Shown: positions 8,764-18,230, numbered from the stretch's first letter. The stretch is 64,000 bases of DNA from DATAGZ01 sp036263455 (GCA_036263455.1 DATAGZ010000018.1:62001-126000), one strand, 5' to 3'. The notes: generated from the sequence alone by a model not told the origin. Translations and numbers: made by a program.

Positions 8764-9732
8764 TCACCAACGCACCAGCGCGGAACCCCAAGAAAAACCT
8801 CCACCCATCGCCTCGAGCAGCACGAGATGTCCTGGCTGGATGCGTTGATCGCTCGCCGCCTCGGCGAGTGCGAGGGGAATCGATGCCGCGGAGGTATTGG
8901 CGTGGCGATCGATCGTGACGACGACCTTCTCCATCGGCAGTCGTAATTTCTGCGCCATATTTTGAATAATCCGCAAATTGGCTTGATGAGGGACCAGCCA
9001 ATCGATGGCGCTCGGCATAATGCCTGTCGCGGCGATGGCCGCATCCACCGCTTCCGACAGATGAGCCACCGCGTGTTTGAAGACGTCCCGTCCCGCCATG
9101 CGGACATGGCCAACCGTACCGGTCGCCGATGGCCCGCCATCGACGTAAAGCCGATCGTAATGCGCCCCATCTGCGAAAAGATGAGTGGTCAGAATGCCGC
9201 GATCCGCAAGCTGTCCGGCCTGCTCCTGGGCGTCGAGCACTACGGCACCCGCGCCGTCGCCGAACAGGACGCATGTGCCGCGGTCGGTCCAGTCGAGAAT
9301 GCGCGAGAAGGTCTCCGCCCCGATCACGAGTGCGCGGCGCACCTGTCCCAGCTTGAGAAAATTATCCGCAATCGCCAGCGCATAGATGAAACCTGAACAG
9401 ACCGCCTGGACGTCGAAGGCCATGCCACGCGCACCCAGGCGGTGCTGGACCTTGGTGGCGGTCGCCGGAAAAGTATGGTCGGGGGTGGTCGTGGCAACCA
9501 GCACGAGATCGACCGTCTCCGCCGCGATTCCGGCGTAGGCGAGCGCGGCGAGCGCGGCATGGAAAGCGAGGTCTGAGGTCAATTCACCCTCGGCGGCGAT
9601 CCTCCGCTCGGCTATCCCCGTACGCTGGCGAATCCATTCGTCGCTGGTTTCCAGCGAGCGCGCCAGCTCATCATTCGTGACGACCCGCTCGGGCAGATAT
9701 TTGCCGACGCCTACTACGACCGAGCGCCGCAT
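8764..9732 (-). CDS. fabH: 3-oxoacyl-ACP synthase III
   Basis: Condenses acetyl-CoA with malonyl-ACP to start fatty-acid synthesis. The protein has 322 residues, the standard length. The catalytic Cys is in VQAVCSGFIYAL, the His in PHQANLRIIQ and the Asn in HANTSAASIPLAL. The C-terminus GGGFSWGSALVRW is typical. The gene starts 3 bp after the plsX stop, so the two are an operon. Confidence 0.97.
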   Translation of the reverse strand: MRRSVVVGVGKYLPERVVTNDELARSLETSDEWIRQRTGIAERRIAAEGELTSDLAFHAALAALAYAGIAAETVDLVLVATTTPDHTFPATATKVQHRLGARGMAFDVQAVCSGFIYALAIADNFLKLGQVRRALVIGAETFSRILDWTDRGTCVLFGDGAGAVVLDAQEQAGQLADRGILTTHLFADGAHYDRLYVDGGPSATGTVGHVRMAGRDVFKHAVAHLSEAVDAAIAATGIMPSAIDWLVPHQANLRIIQNMAQKLRLPMEKVVVTIDRHANTSAASIPLALAEAASDQRIQPGHLVLLEAMGGGFSWGSALVRW

Positions 9733-9735
9733 AAA

Positions 9736-10776
9736 CTACACGTCTGCAGCCGCTGCGGCCTGATGGATGACGCGCGCGAATTCGTTTTGCATCTTGTCGA
9801 TAGCTCCATGGGTCACCATGTCGATGGCTACCGAGATGGCATTGGCGAAGCCGAAGGAATCCGTGCCGCCATGGCTCTTAACGCAAATCCCGTTCAGTCC
9901 CATGAAAATTGCCCCGTTATACCGGCGCGGATCGACACGCACGCGCAAGGCACGCAGGGCCGGCTTGCAGAGCAAATAGCCGAGCTGAGCCAGCCAGGAC
10001 GAGCGCAAAGTCTGGCGCAGGAAATGCGAGTATAGCTTTACGGTCCCCTCTATGGTTTTCAAGGCCACATTACCGGTGAAACCATCGGTCACGATAACAT
10101 CCACCGTCCCTTTAGTGATATCGTCTCCCTCGACGAAGCCCACGAACCGACCAGGCAGGTGATTCTGCCGCAGGAGGGCGCTTGCCTCCTTGAGGACGTC
10201 GTGGCCTTTCATTTCTTCCGAGCCAATATTGAGGAGCGCCATGCTGGGCTCGCGCACGCCGAGGACCGTGCGGGCGAAGACGTTTCCCATCACCGCGAAC
10301 TGAACCAGGTTGGCCGCATCGCAGGAGATATTGGCGCCCAGGTCCAGCATGACCGATTCCGAGCGAAGGGTCGGGAAAAAAGAGGCAATCGCCGGTCGGT
10401 CGATGCCCGGCAGGGTCCTGAGTATGAATTTCGCGAGCGCCATCAGCGCTCCGGTATTGCCCGCCGAGACCACCGCTTGCGCTTTGCCTTCCTTGACAAA
10501 TTCGATGGCGAGCCGCATCGAGCTGTCCTTGCCGGCGCGCAAGGCCTGGCCCGGCTTTTCATCCGGACCGACGACCTGATCGGTATGGTGAATTTCGCTG
10601 CAGGCGGCCAGCGAAGCCAATGGCGCCAGCAGGGAAGAAAGACGCCCCTCCGGCCCAAAGAAATGAAATCGAGCATGGGGAAACCGTTCGCGGGCAAGTT
10701 CGGCGCCGGCAATGACGATGTCAGGCGCCGCATCGCCACCCATGGCGTCCAGGGCTATCGCGATTGGCGTGGTCAT
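9736..10776 (-). CDS. plsX: Phosphate acyltransferase PlsX
   Basis: Converts acyl-ACP to acyl-phosphate for phospholipid synthesis. The ATG at 10776 gives MTTPIAIALDAMGGDAAPD, the family N-terminus, and a product of 346 residues. Other signature blocks are SAGNTGALMALA, LLNIGSEEMKG, VVEGDD-type FVEGDDI and VTDGFTGNVALKT. The gene lies between rpmF (7 bp upstream) and fabH, the classic rpmF-plsX-fabH arrangement. Confidence 0.97.
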   Translation of the reverse strand: MTTPIAIALDAMGGDAAPDIVIAGAELARERFPHARFHFFGPEGRLSSLLAPLASLAACSEIHHTDQVVGPDEKPGQALRAGKDSSMRLAIEFVKEGKAQAVVSAGNTGALMALAKFILRTLPGIDRPAIASFFPTLRSESVMLDLGANISCDAANLVQFAVMGNVFARTVLGVREPSMALLNIGSEEMKGHDVLKEASALLRQNHLPGRFVGFVEGDDITKGTVDVIVTDGFTGNVALKTIEGTVKLYSHFLRQTLRSSWLAQLGYLLCKPALRALRVRVDPRRYNGAIFMGLNGICVKSHGGTDSFGFANAISVAIDMVTHGAIDKMQNEFARVIHQAAAAADV

Positions 10777-10783
10777 CCGACTG

Positions 10784-10966
10784 CTACGCCGGACGCTGCA
10801 CACTCACCTCGCGACCATCATACTGACCGCAGGCGGGACATACATGATGGGGCCGCTTGATTTCGCCACAATTGCTGCATTCTATCGAGCCTTCCAGGGG
10901 CAAGGCGTGATGCGCACGCCGCATGTCGCGCCGCGACCGGCTGGTTCTTTTCTTGGGAACGGCCAT
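10784..10966 (-). CDS. rpmF: 50S ribosomal protein L32
   Basis: Small ribosomal protein of 60 residues starting MAVPKKRTSRSRRDMRRAHH. It has a zinc-ribbon pattern CSNC...CPAC, and H-V-C-P-A-C-G-Q-Y is typical of the C-terminal half. It is the first gene of the rpmF-plsX-fabH operon. The 71-bp gap upstream is gene-free and contains GGGCAG...CTGCCC, a possible weak hairpin. Confidence 0.97.
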   Translation of the reverse strand: MAVPKKRTSRSRRDMRRAHHALPLEGSIECSNCGEIKRPHHVCPACGQYDGREVSVQRPA

Positions 10967-11037
10967 GATTACTCCTAAAAATATAAGGGCAGCACTAGGT
11001 GCCGCCGTCTGCCCCGCTTCTAGCGAAAAAGCGGCTG

Positions 11038-11565
11038 TTATGCAAGCCCTGCAAAAGCGATCTTGCCCGTGGCCATGACCGCCATCTCTTGGTCCGCCAG
11101 CACCCTGGCGGTGGCCTGAACATACCGGTTCATGCGCAGAAGCCGGGTATCATCGGCAGCCAGGCGCTCCCGATAGAGATTCCTACGCAGTGCCGGCGCG
11201 ATATCGCCTTTTTCGAGCCCCTCTTCGTAGGCTTGTAGGCGCCCCTTGAGCGCTCCGGCCATGAATCGGACACGCCGGGCGACACCCAGATCGCCCGCCC
11301 CGAGTTCTCTGAGGTTAAGATCCATGTCATCGACGAAACGTTCAAGCAGGGATCGCGCCAGCAGCTCGCTGGTTTTTCCTTCCGCCTTGAGGCGCAGCAG
11401 AAGCAAGGCGAGGTGAAGCGCCAGCATGTCGAAACGGCCGTCCGGGTCATCCATCACGCCAAGCTCGCGGAAAAAAACCGGCTGACGCGACTGGGTAACG
11501 ATCGCGGCATAAAGCCTGTCGGCCGCCGGCATGTCCCGGCTGGGCGAGGAACGGAATGGCCACAT
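11038..11565 (-). CDS. Ubiquinol-cytochrome c chaperone family protein
   Basis: Homologue of mitochondrial CBP3, needed for assembly or translation of cytochrome b of the bc1 complex. The protein has 175 residues. Diagnostic parts are AADRLYAAIVTQSRQPVFFRE, FDMLALHLALLLLRLKAEG, ERFVDDMDLNLRELGAGDLG and VARRVRFMAGALKGR. It is likely cytoplasmic or peripheral. It is divergent from bamE with only about 60 bp between the starts, the usual arrangement in alphaproteobacteria. Confidence 0.9.
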   Translation of the reverse strand: MWPFRSSPSRDMPAADRLYAAIVTQSRQPVFFRELGVMDDPDGRFDMLALHLALLLLRLKAEGKTSELLARSLLERFVDDMDLNLRELGAGDLGVARRVRFMAGALKGRLQAYEEGLEKGDIAPALRRNLYRERLAADDTRLLRMNRYVQATARVLADQEMAVMATGKIAFAGLA

Positions 11566-11627
11566 GGTTTTCCTTGCTCGTAGGGGAAGCCTGGATTAAA
11601 TAATCGGTTCGGATGAGGGTGGCAAGA

Positions 11628-12119
11628 ATGAAAAGGACGGTATCTTCGCTCGCGCTGGCACTCGCTCTTTGCGCCTGCAGCCCGATCGTGGAACAGCATG
11701 GCAACCGACCGGACGAAGACCAAGTGGTGAAGATCAGTCCCGGCGTCGATGACAAGACGCAGGTCGCCCATGTCTTGGGATCTCCCACCTCCGTTTCCAC
11801 CTTTGACGACAGGACCTGGTATTATATTTCGCGCAGGACCGCGCGGCTTGCCTTCTTCGATCCGAAGGTCCTCGAGCAGGAAACCTTGGCCATCCGTTTC
11901 GACAAGGACAATATTGTCGAGGATATGCGGATCTATGACGAGAAACAGGGCAAGCAAATCGCCTATATCGATCGCGAAACACCCACCCAAGGCACCGATT
12001 TCAGCATTCTCGAGCAATTGCTGGGCAATGTCGGCCGTTTCACCTCTCCCGATAGCGGTGGCGGCAAGGGTGGATCTGGCGGTGGAAGCGGCGGCGGTAG
12101 TGGCGGTGGCGGTTACTAA
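11628..12119 (+). CDS. bamE: Outer membrane assembly factor BamE (SmpA/OmlA) with Gly-rich tail
   Basis: Lipoprotein component of the BAM complex, of 163 residues. The ATG at 11628 is preceded by GAGGGTGG; another in-frame ATG at 11613 lacks a good site. The signal peptide ends LALCAC, an atypical but acceptable lipobox. The SmpA/OmlA core reads VVKISPGVDDKTQVAHVLGS, then STFDDRTWYYISRR and LAIRFDKDNIVEDM. The C-terminus carries an unusual tail of about 20 residues made almost only of Gly and Ser. Confidence 0.92.
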   Translation: MKRTVSSLALALALCACSPIVEQHGNRPDEDQVVKISPGVDDKTQVAHVLGSPTSVSTFDDRTWYYISRRTARLAFFDPKVLEQETLAIRFDKDNIVEDMRIYDEKQGKQIAYIDRETPTQGTDFSILEQLLGNVGRFTSPDSGGGKGGSGGGSGGGSGGGGY

Positions 12120-12125
12120 TGCTAG

Positions 12126-12908
12126 CTACTGCATGAACCAGCCGTGACTGACGACGAGCGATTGGCCGGTCAGGGCATTGGTTGGAAACGAAGCCAGGAA
12201 CAGCGCAACCTCGGCCACGTCCTCGGTAGTGGTGAATTGACCGTCCACCGTGTCTTTGAGCATTACTTTTTCCACAACATCCTGTTCGCTTATTCCTAAT
12301 TCCTTGGCCTGTTCGGGGATTTGTTTTTCGACAAGTGGCGTGCGGACGAAACCGGGGCAAATGACATTGGCTCGGACATTGTGATGTGCCCCCTCTTTCG
12401 CCACGGTCTCGCAGAGGCCGATCAGACCGTGCTTGGCCGTCACGTAGGGCGCCTTGAGGGGCGAGGCTTCCTTGGAATGGACCGATCCCATATAGATAAT
12501 CGATCCGCTTTTCCTTTCATACATATGCGGCAGGCAGGCCCGGGTAGTGAGAAACGCGCCATCGAGATGGATCGCCAGGAGCCGACGCCAATCGGCGAGC
12601 CGCAGCTTCTCGATGGGGTCGATATGCTGGATGCCGGCATTGGAGACCAAGATATCCACTTGGCCCCAATGGTCGAGAACCATCGATACGCCCGCCTCGA
12701 CTTGGGATTCATCGGTGACATCCATGGCGATGCCGAGCGCCGCCTCTTCGTTGGGCGATAATTCGCGGGCGACCTTTTGCGCGCCCGCCAGGTTGAGGTC
12801 GGCGATGGCGACCTTCGCCCCTTCCCGCGCGAAAACCTGAGCCATATGCAGGCCAATCCCGCTGGCCGCGCCGGTGATGATCGCGATCTTATCCTTTAGC
12901 CTTCCCAT
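12126..12908 (-). CDS. bdhA: D-beta-hydroxybutyrate dehydrogenase
   Basis: Short-chain dehydrogenase of 260 residues that interconverts 3-hydroxybutyrate and acetoacetate with NAD, the mobilisation step for the PhaC polymer. It shows TGAASGIG, NAG (VSNAGIQHIDPIE), the catalytic Ser in YMGSVHS, Y-V-T-A-K-H and NVICPGFVRTPLVEKQI, which is specific for BdhA, and it ends in GW-F-M-Q. The ATG at 12908 has GGAAAGGGAC upstream. An earlier ATG at 12926 overlaps the patatin stop and would add 6 residues. It converges with bamE (6-bp gap). Confidence 0.95.
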   Translation of the reverse strand: MGRLKDKIAIITGAASGIGLHMAQVFAREGAKVAIADLNLAGAQKVARELSPNEEAALGIAMDVTDESQVEAGVSMVLDHWGQVDILVSNAGIQHIDPIEKLRLADWRRLLAIHLDGAFLTTRACLPHMYERKSGSIIYMGSVHSKEASPLKAPYVTAKHGLIGLCETVAKEGAHHNVRANVICPGFVRTPLVEKQIPEQAKELGISEQDVVEKVMLKDTVDGQFTTTEDVAEVALFLASFPTNALTGQSLVVSHGWFMQ

Positions 12909-12925
12909 ATCGTCCCTTTCCGCCA

Positions 12926-14089
12926 TTAATCGCGATTGGAATAATCGTAAATGGCTACGCCGGAAAAATTCGTCGGCCGCTCATAAATTGCCTGGTGACG
13001 CAGGGTGCGCACCGTATCGTAATAACCGGCGCGCCAGTGTTCCCGCATGCTGAGCCGTGAAAATTCGTAATCCTTGGAATATCCCTCGTACTGGCGGGCG
13101 TGATAGATGAGATGGACAAGGTTATAGCATTTGAAACTGCCATATTCCTTCAAGGCCTGGACCGCCGAGACCTCCTTCATTTCCTCAGGCAGGGTTTCGA
13201 GGAGATTGGCGATGGCGTGGCGCAGGTGCTGGTTGGTGATGAAACGCTCGGAATTCTCGCGCGTCCGGCTCGAATAAATGATCTCCTTGCGGCGGGTGGC
13301 GACCTCGCTGAGATTGGTGGGAAGGGCGCCGCGCGCGCTCCACAGATCGACCTGGAAGGCGAGCGTATCCTGCTGCGGCCCATATTCGAGCACCCACTGC
13401 AGGGGTGTATTGGAGACTAAGCCGCCGTCCCAATAATATTCGCCATCGATATCGATCGCAGGGAAGCCTGGCGGCAGGGCGGCGCTCGCGATGATGTGCT
13501 CGGGGCCGATAATCCGGTCGCGATTGTCGAAATAGACGAAATTGCCGGTGCGGACATTGACCGCGCCGACGCTCAGGCGCATGGGCGTATTGTTGATCAG
13601 ATCGAAATCCACGAACTTCATAAGAGTGGCGGCGAGATTCTTGGTGTCATAGAAGCTCGTCGCCTCGGTGGCGGCCAGGAGCGGCCAGTAAGGGAGCGGC
13701 AGGCGCGGCTCGTAAAAGTTCGTCACGCCCTGAAACAGCGCCGAGGCAGCATTGATCTGATTGACCAGGCGGCGCATCGATGCACCCTTGGACACCGAGC
13801 TCCAGACTTCATTGAGCAAATTGCTGATCCCCGAAGCCGTGATCGTATGCCAGAAACCGCGCAGTTTTTCCGCGCGCATTTCGGGCGGATTTCCCGCTAT
13901 GATCGCCGCGTTCAATGCACCGATTGAAATACCCGCCACCCAGTCGGGATGCAGGTTTGCCTCCGAGAGGGCCTGGTAGACGCCGCCCTGATACGCCCCC
14001 AGCGCCCCGCCGCCTTGCAGCAAGAGAACGATCGCTTCGAAGGGCGGCCGTTCCTTGCGCCGGTGAGATTTGATCAGGGTTTCGGACAT
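12926..14089 (-). CDS. Patatin-like phospholipase, DUF3734 type
   Basis: Predicted serine acyl-hydrolase of 387 residues with an oxyanion loop QGGGALGAYQGGVY, the nucleophile motif GISIG and the catalytic Asp in YWDGGLVSNTPLQ. The C-terminal DUF3734 extension (SMREHWRAGYYD) is typical. A GTG at 14128 could extend the N-terminus by 13 residues; neither start has a strong ribosome-binding site. It lies directly upstream of bdhA, a neighbour pair common in PHB-forming alphaproteobacteria, so a role in PHB or lipid turnover is plausible but not shown. Confidence 0.88.
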   Translation of the reverse strand: MSETLIKSHRRKERPPFEAIVLLLQGGGALGAYQGGVYQALSEANLHPDWVAGISIGALNAAIIAGNPPEMRAEKLRGFWHTITASGISNLLNEVWSSVSKGASMRRLVNQINAASALFQGVTNFYEPRLPLPYWPLLAATEATSFYDTKNLAATLMKFVDFDLINNTPMRLSVGAVNVRTGNFVYFDNRDRIIGPEHIIASAALPPGFPAIDIDGEYYWDGGLVSNTPLQWVLEYGPQQDTLAFQVDLWSARGALPTNLSEVATRRKEIIYSSRTRENSERFITNQHLRHAIANLLETLPEEMKEVSAVQALKEYGSFKCYNLVHLIYHARQYEGYSKDYEFSRLSMREHWRAGYYDTVRTLRHQAIYERPTNFSGVAIYDYSNRD

Positions 14090-14187
14090 CGGAGAAAACT
14101 TCTTGTCCGGGTGAAACACAATTTCCACCGCTTGGTTCCGCTTGCGTGATCTAGGCGGGCCTGAAATACTCCGCAGCAGGAGACAAG

Positions 14188-15138
14188 ATGAAGATCGGCA
14201 TGATCACCGACTCCTTGGGCCATCTCGGCTTCGAGGACATGCTCAGGGCGAGCGCGGAGCTGGGACTTGAGCAATTGGAATTTGCCTGCGGCAATTGGTC
14301 GAAGGCACCTCACCTCGATCTCGAGCGCCTGCTGGAAAGCGCCTCCGCGCGGCAGGACTTCCAGGCCAAGATCCGGGACCACGGGTTGGAGATCGTCGCC
14401 CTCAACTGCTCGGGCAACCAGCTGGCACCCGGGGATTACGGTAAGCGTCACGACGCAGTGGTGCGCAAGACCTTTCGGCTCGCCCGACTTCTCGGTATTT
14501 CACGCGTGGTGATGATGTCGGGACTGCCCGGAGGGCCGGGCGATGCCAATCCCAATTGGATCGTGACCGCTTGGCCCCCCGAGGCGGCGGCGGCGCTGCG
14601 CTGGCAATGGGAGGAGGTCGCCATCCCCTACTGGCGCGAGCTCGCCGGTTACGGAAGGGAATGCGGCATCGACAAGATCTGCATCGAAATTCACGGGACC
14701 CAGCTCGTCTATAACACCGCGACCATGTTGCGCCTGCGTGATGCAGCCGGCGAGAATGTCGGCGCCAATTTCGATCCGAGCCATATGATGTGGATGGGCG
14801 GCGAACCCTTGACCGCCATAAGGCGCCTCAAAGGTGCGATCTTCCATGTCCATGCCAAGGACACGCGGATCGATCGCGAGAATGCGGACCCCAACACCTT
14901 GCTCGAGACCAAGCCCAGCGACCGGGTGTCGGAGCGCGCCTGGAATTACGTCACGCTCGGCTATGGACATGGCGAAGGCTGGTGGCGCGATTTCATCACG
15001 CTGCTCGCGCAGATCGGTTACGATGACGTGCTCAGCATCGAGCATGAGGATTGCACCATGTCGCCGCTCGAAGGGATGCGGCGTTCGGTGGCGTTCCTGC
15101 AAAATGTCCTGATCCGCGAGGTTACGGCTACCCGTTAG
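14188..15138 (+). CDS. Sugar phosphate isomerase/epimerase family TIM-barrel protein
   Basis: Xylose-isomerase-like TIM barrel of 316 residues with GCAGGAGA before the start. Likely metal ligands are the Glu in CIEIHG, the Asp and His in NFDPSHMMWMGG, the His in HVHAKDTRID and the Glu in SIEHEDCTMSPLEG. The substrate cannot be told from the sequence; relatives act on sugars, inosose or hydroxypyruvate. It is isolated between divergent and convergent genes and overlaps the 3' end of rpoH by 11 bp. Confidence 0.82.
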   Translation: MKIGMITDSLGHLGFEDMLRASAELGLEQLEFACGNWSKAPHLDLERLLESASARQDFQAKIRDHGLEIVALNCSGNQLAPGDYGKRHDAVVRKTFRLARLLGISRVVMMSGLPGGPGDANPNWIVTAWPPEAAAALRWQWEEVAIPYWRELAGYGRECGIDKICIEIHGTQLVYNTATMLRLRDAAGENVGANFDPSHMMWMGGEPLTAIRRLKGAIFHVHAKDTRIDRENADPNTLLETKPSDRVSERAWNYVTLGYGHGEGWWRDFITLLAQIGYDDVLSIEHEDCTMSPLEGMRRSVAFLQNVLIREVTATR

Positions 15139-16042
15139 GCCTGCCTCGACCGGCCGGCACGTCCAGGGAATTGCGCATGGATTTTTGCAGCTTCTCGAAG
15201 GCCCGCACCTCGATCTGGCGCACGCGTTCGCGGCTGATACCAAATTCCTGCGACAGATCCTCGAGCGTGGCCGGCTCGTCCTTAAGCCGGCGTTCGGCCA
15301 GGATCCGCCGCTCGCGCGGGTTGAGCGTCTCGAGCGCCGTTTCCAGCAAGCGGTGGCGCTGGCTCAACTCCTCATGCTGGGCGAGCGCCGTCTCCTGATT
15401 GGCATGATCATCGACCAGCCAATCCTGCCATTCGCTGCTCTCGCTTTCGCCGGCGCGCACGGGCGCGTTCAGCGAATGGTCCGGCGCGAGCAGGCGCCGG
15501 TTCATGTCGATCACATCCTGTTCCGGGACGTCGAGCCGCTGGGCGATTTCCCGGACGTGCTCCGGCCTGAGATCACCATCCTCTAAGGCGCGTAGCTGGC
15601 CCTTAGTCCGGCGCAGGCTGAAGAAGAGCTTCTTCTGGGCCGCCGTGGTGCCGATCTTGACCAAGGACCAGGAGCGAAGAATATATTCCTGTATGGCCGC
15701 GCGTATCCACCACATGGCATACGTCGCCAATCGGAAACCGCGATCCGGATCGAATTTCTTGACCGCCTGCATCATGCCGATATTTCCTTCCGAGATCAGC
15801 TCGGCAACCGGCAGGCCATAGCCGCGATAGCCCATCGCAATCTTGGCGACTAGTCGTAAATGGCTCGTCACCAATCGATGAGCGGCGCTCGTATCCTGGT
15901 GCTCCTGCCAGCGCTTGGCCAGCATGAATTCCTCATCCGCTTCCAGCAGCGGAAATTTCCGAATCTCATCGAGATAGCGGGCAAGCGAGCCTTCGCTGAC
16001 CGTGAGCGGCGCTGCGCGCAGCGCAATGTTCGTATTCGCCAT
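15128..16042 (-). CDS. rpoH: RNA polymerase heat-shock sigma factor (sigma-32)
   Basis: Alternative sigma factor of 304 residues. Region 2 reads YLDEIRKFPLLEADEEFMLA and DLISEG-like AELISEGNIGMMQAVKKFDP, then LATYAMWWIRAAIQEYILRS. The RpoH box Q-K-K-L-F-F-S-L-R-R separates it from RpoD and other group members. Region 4.2 is LSQEFGISRERVRQIEVRAF. It converges with the isomerase-like gene and lies downstream of rluD on the same strand, an arrangement common in this class. Confidence 0.96.
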   Translation of the reverse strand: MANTNIALRAAPLTVSEGSLARYLDEIRKFPLLEADEEFMLAKRWQEHQDTSAAHRLVTSHLRLVAKIAMGYRGYGLPVAELISEGNIGMMQAVKKFDPDRGFRLATYAMWWIRAAIQEYILRSWSLVKIGTTAAQKKLFFSLRRTKGQLRALEDGDLRPEHVREIAQRLDVPEQDVIDMNRRLLAPDHSLNAPVRAGESESSEWQDWLVDDHANQETALAQHEELSQRHRLLETALETLNPRERRILAERRLKDEPATLEDLSQEFGISRERVRQIEVRAFEKLQKSMRNSLDVPAGRGRPNG

Positions 16043-16119
16043 AATTGGTGTCCCGCCTCGTGGCTATCATGTAGGGATTAACAAATCATAGCGCAAGGCG
16101 ACGAAAAAGGATAGCAGGT

Positions 16120-17079
16120 TTATCGAGCTAAGCTATTGATTAAATTACGCATATCTTGCGGAAGAGATGAATCCCATTGCAGAAGGGCCCCGCTGCGCGG
16201 GTGCGGAAAACCGAGATGGCTCGCATGGAGGGCCTGGCGGGGAAAGGTCAGCGCCGCGGCCAACGGCGCCGGATCGAGGCGGGACCGGCGCGCGGACGTA
16301 GTGCGGCCATAGACCGGATCCCCGATCAGCGGGTGACCGATCGCCGCCATATGCACGCGGATCTGGTGGGTTCGACCGGTTTGCAGGCGGCAGCGGACCA
16401 GCGCCGCGCCCAACCCGAAGGATTGCTCGAGCGCATAATGCGTGACCGCGGCGCGGCCTCCTTTTTCCAGCACCGCCATGCGCTTGCGGTCGGTCCGGTG
16501 GCGGCCGATATTGCCGGAAACCACGCCCTCCGCGGGCGAGGGGACGCCCCAGATCACGGCCTGATATTCGCGCGCGACGGCGTGCTGGGCGAACAGCTCG
16601 GACAGATGACGATGTGCTTCGTCATTTTTGGCGGCCACGATGAGGCCCGACGTATCCTTGTCGATGCGATGCACGATGCCGGGGCGCCGCACGCCCCCGA
16701 TCCCCGACAGGCTCGCGCCGCAATGGGCCAGCAATGCATTGACAAGCGTATCCTCATGATGGCCGGGCGCGGGGTGAACGACCAGGCCGGCGGGCTTGTC
16801 GATGACGACGATGTCCTCATCCTCGAAAATAATGGAAAGCGCCATGGAATGCGGCTCCGGAGCGGCGGCGATCGGTGGAGGGATGTGGATGGTATAGGTC
16901 TCACCCACCCGCGCTTTGTGCGCGGGATCTAGTGCTCGGTCTGTTTTCGGGCCCTCGACATGGCCAGCTTCGATCAATTGCTTGAGACGAGAACGCGACA
17001 AATCGGTGGTCGCCGCGAGAATGCGGTCGAGCCGCTCGCCGGCCTGGGCCGCCGAGATTGTCACCACTTTCGTGTCCAT
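16120..17079 (-). CDS. rluD: RluA/RluD-family 23S rRNA pseudouridine synthase
   Basis: The protein has 319 residues: an N-terminal S4 RNA-binding domain (AGERLDRILAATTDLSRSRL) followed by the synthase domain. The catalytic Asp lies in HRIDKDTSGLIVAAK; VIDKPAGLVVHPAPGH and VRCRLQTGRTHQIRVHMA are further family motifs. Length and S4 domain fit RluD (U1911/1915/1917) best, but a relative such as RluC is possible. The start is only 15 bp from the divergent ltaE start. Confidence 0.9.
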   Translation of the reverse strand: MDTKVVTISAAQAGERLDRILAATTDLSRSRLKQLIEAGHVEGPKTDRALDPAHKARVGETYTIHIPPPIAAAPEPHSMALSIIFEDEDIVVIDKPAGLVVHPAPGHHEDTLVNALLAHCGASLSGIGGVRRPGIVHRIDKDTSGLIVAAKNDEAHRHLSELFAQHAVAREYQAVIWGVPSPAEGVVSGNIGRHRTDRKRMAVLEKGGRAAVTHYALEQSFGLGAALVRCRLQTGRTHQIRVHMAAIGHPLIGDPVYGRTTSARRSRLDPAPLAAALTFPRQALHASHLGFPHPRSGALLQWDSSLPQDMRNLINSLAR

Positions 17080-17094
17080 GTTAAAGGATATAGC

Positions 17095-18195
17095 ATGAAT
17101 TTCAGCAGCGACACGGTTGTCCCGGTTGCGCCTGCCATCATGGCGGCGCTGGCTGAAGCCAATCGCGGCGCCAGCCCTTCCTATGGCGCCGATGAATTAA
17201 GCGCGCGGCTCGAGCGCATGGCCGCCGACATCTTCGAGCGTCCCGTCGCGGTCTTCCCGGTCGGGACCGGCACGGCCTGCAACGCGCTTGCCCTGTCGGC
17301 GATGACGCCGCCTTATGGCGCGGTGCTCTGCCAGGCCGAAGCCCATATCGCCGTCGATGAATGTGGCGCACCCGAATTCTATACCGGCGGCGCCAAGCTG
17401 ATCGGTGTGGCTGGGACTGACGGAAAACTCGCTCCCGCCGATCTGGCACCCTTTCTTACGCAAAGGCGCGCCGACAATGTGCATGCCGCCCAGCCCGCCG
17501 TATTCAGCATCGCGCAGGCGAGCGAGCTTGGCAGATGCTATTCCCCCGCTGAAATCGGCGCGCTGGCGGAAGCCGCGCACCAAGCGGGTCTTCTTGTCCA
17601 CATGGATGGAGCCCGGTTCGCCAATGCGATGGCTCATCTCGGCTGTTCCCCTGCCGAGGCGAGCTGGCGAGCGGGTGTCGATATGCTCTCGCTCGGCGCC
17701 ACCAAGAACGGGGCAATGAATGCCGAATTGGTCGTCTGTTTTCGCCCCGAGCTTGCCGCTTCCCTCAAATATCGGCGCAAGCGGGCCGGGCATCTCTTTG
17801 CCAAGATGCGCTATGTGTCCGCCCAGCTCGTCGCCTATTTCACCGACGATCTCTGGCTGCACCACGCCGCGCAGGCCAACCGCATGGCGGCCCAGCTCGC
17901 CGCGGGCATCGCAAAAATACCCGAGGCACGGTTGCTCTACCCGGTGGAGGCGAACGAACTCTTCCTCCACCTTCCGCCCGCGCTCGTGGCGGCGCTCCGA
18001 CAGGAGGGCGCGGCCTTTTACGATTGGCCGGGCCGTGAAGCGGGAACTTTCCGCTTGGTCACCTCCTACGTGACTACCGCCGAGGATGTCGCGTCTTTCC
18101 TGGCCGCTCTCGCCAAAGTAGCCGGCGGCGCGGTGCAGGCACGGCGCGGATTCGTTGAGGACAAGACGGTCCAGACGGCGGTGCAGGAAATTTGA
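17095..18195 (+). CDS. ltaE: Low-specificity L-threonine aldolase
   Basis: PLP enzyme of 366 residues that cleaves threonine/allo-threonine to glycine and acetaldehyde. It is fold-type I, with PVGTGTACNALALSA binding the cofactor phosphate and LGATKNGAMNAE carrying the Schiff-base Lys. HMDGARFANA holds the Asp that contacts the PLP ring. The ATG at 17095 has AAAGGAT upstream; the open frame before it lies over rluD. A decayed second copy of the first 60-odd codons occurs at 21052-21235. The gene is followed directly by tRNA-Glu. Confidence 0.93.
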   Translation: MNFSSDTVVPVAPAIMAALAEANRGASPSYGADELSARLERMAADIFERPVAVFPVGTGTACNALALSAMTPPYGAVLCQAEAHIAVDECGAPEFYTGGAKLIGVAGTDGKLAPADLAPFLTQRRADNVHAAQPAVFSIAQASELGRCYSPAEIGALAEAAHQAGLLVHMDGARFANAMAHLGCSPAEASWRAGVDMLSLGATKNGAMNAELVVCFRPELAASLKYRRKRAGHLFAKMRYVSAQLVAYFTDDLWLHHAAQANRMAAQLAAGIAKIPEARLLYPVEANELFLHLPPALVAALRQEGAAFYDWPGREAGTFRLVTSYVTTAEDVASFLAALAKVAGGAVQARRGFVEDKTVQTAVQEI

Positions 18196-18230
18196 CAAGC
18201 CCCAACGGCTCCTTTATCGATAGACGTCCC

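Noticed and set aside
17197..18198. 333-codon minus-strand frame over ltaE
   Set aside because: It lies wholly antisense to ltaE, with no family features.
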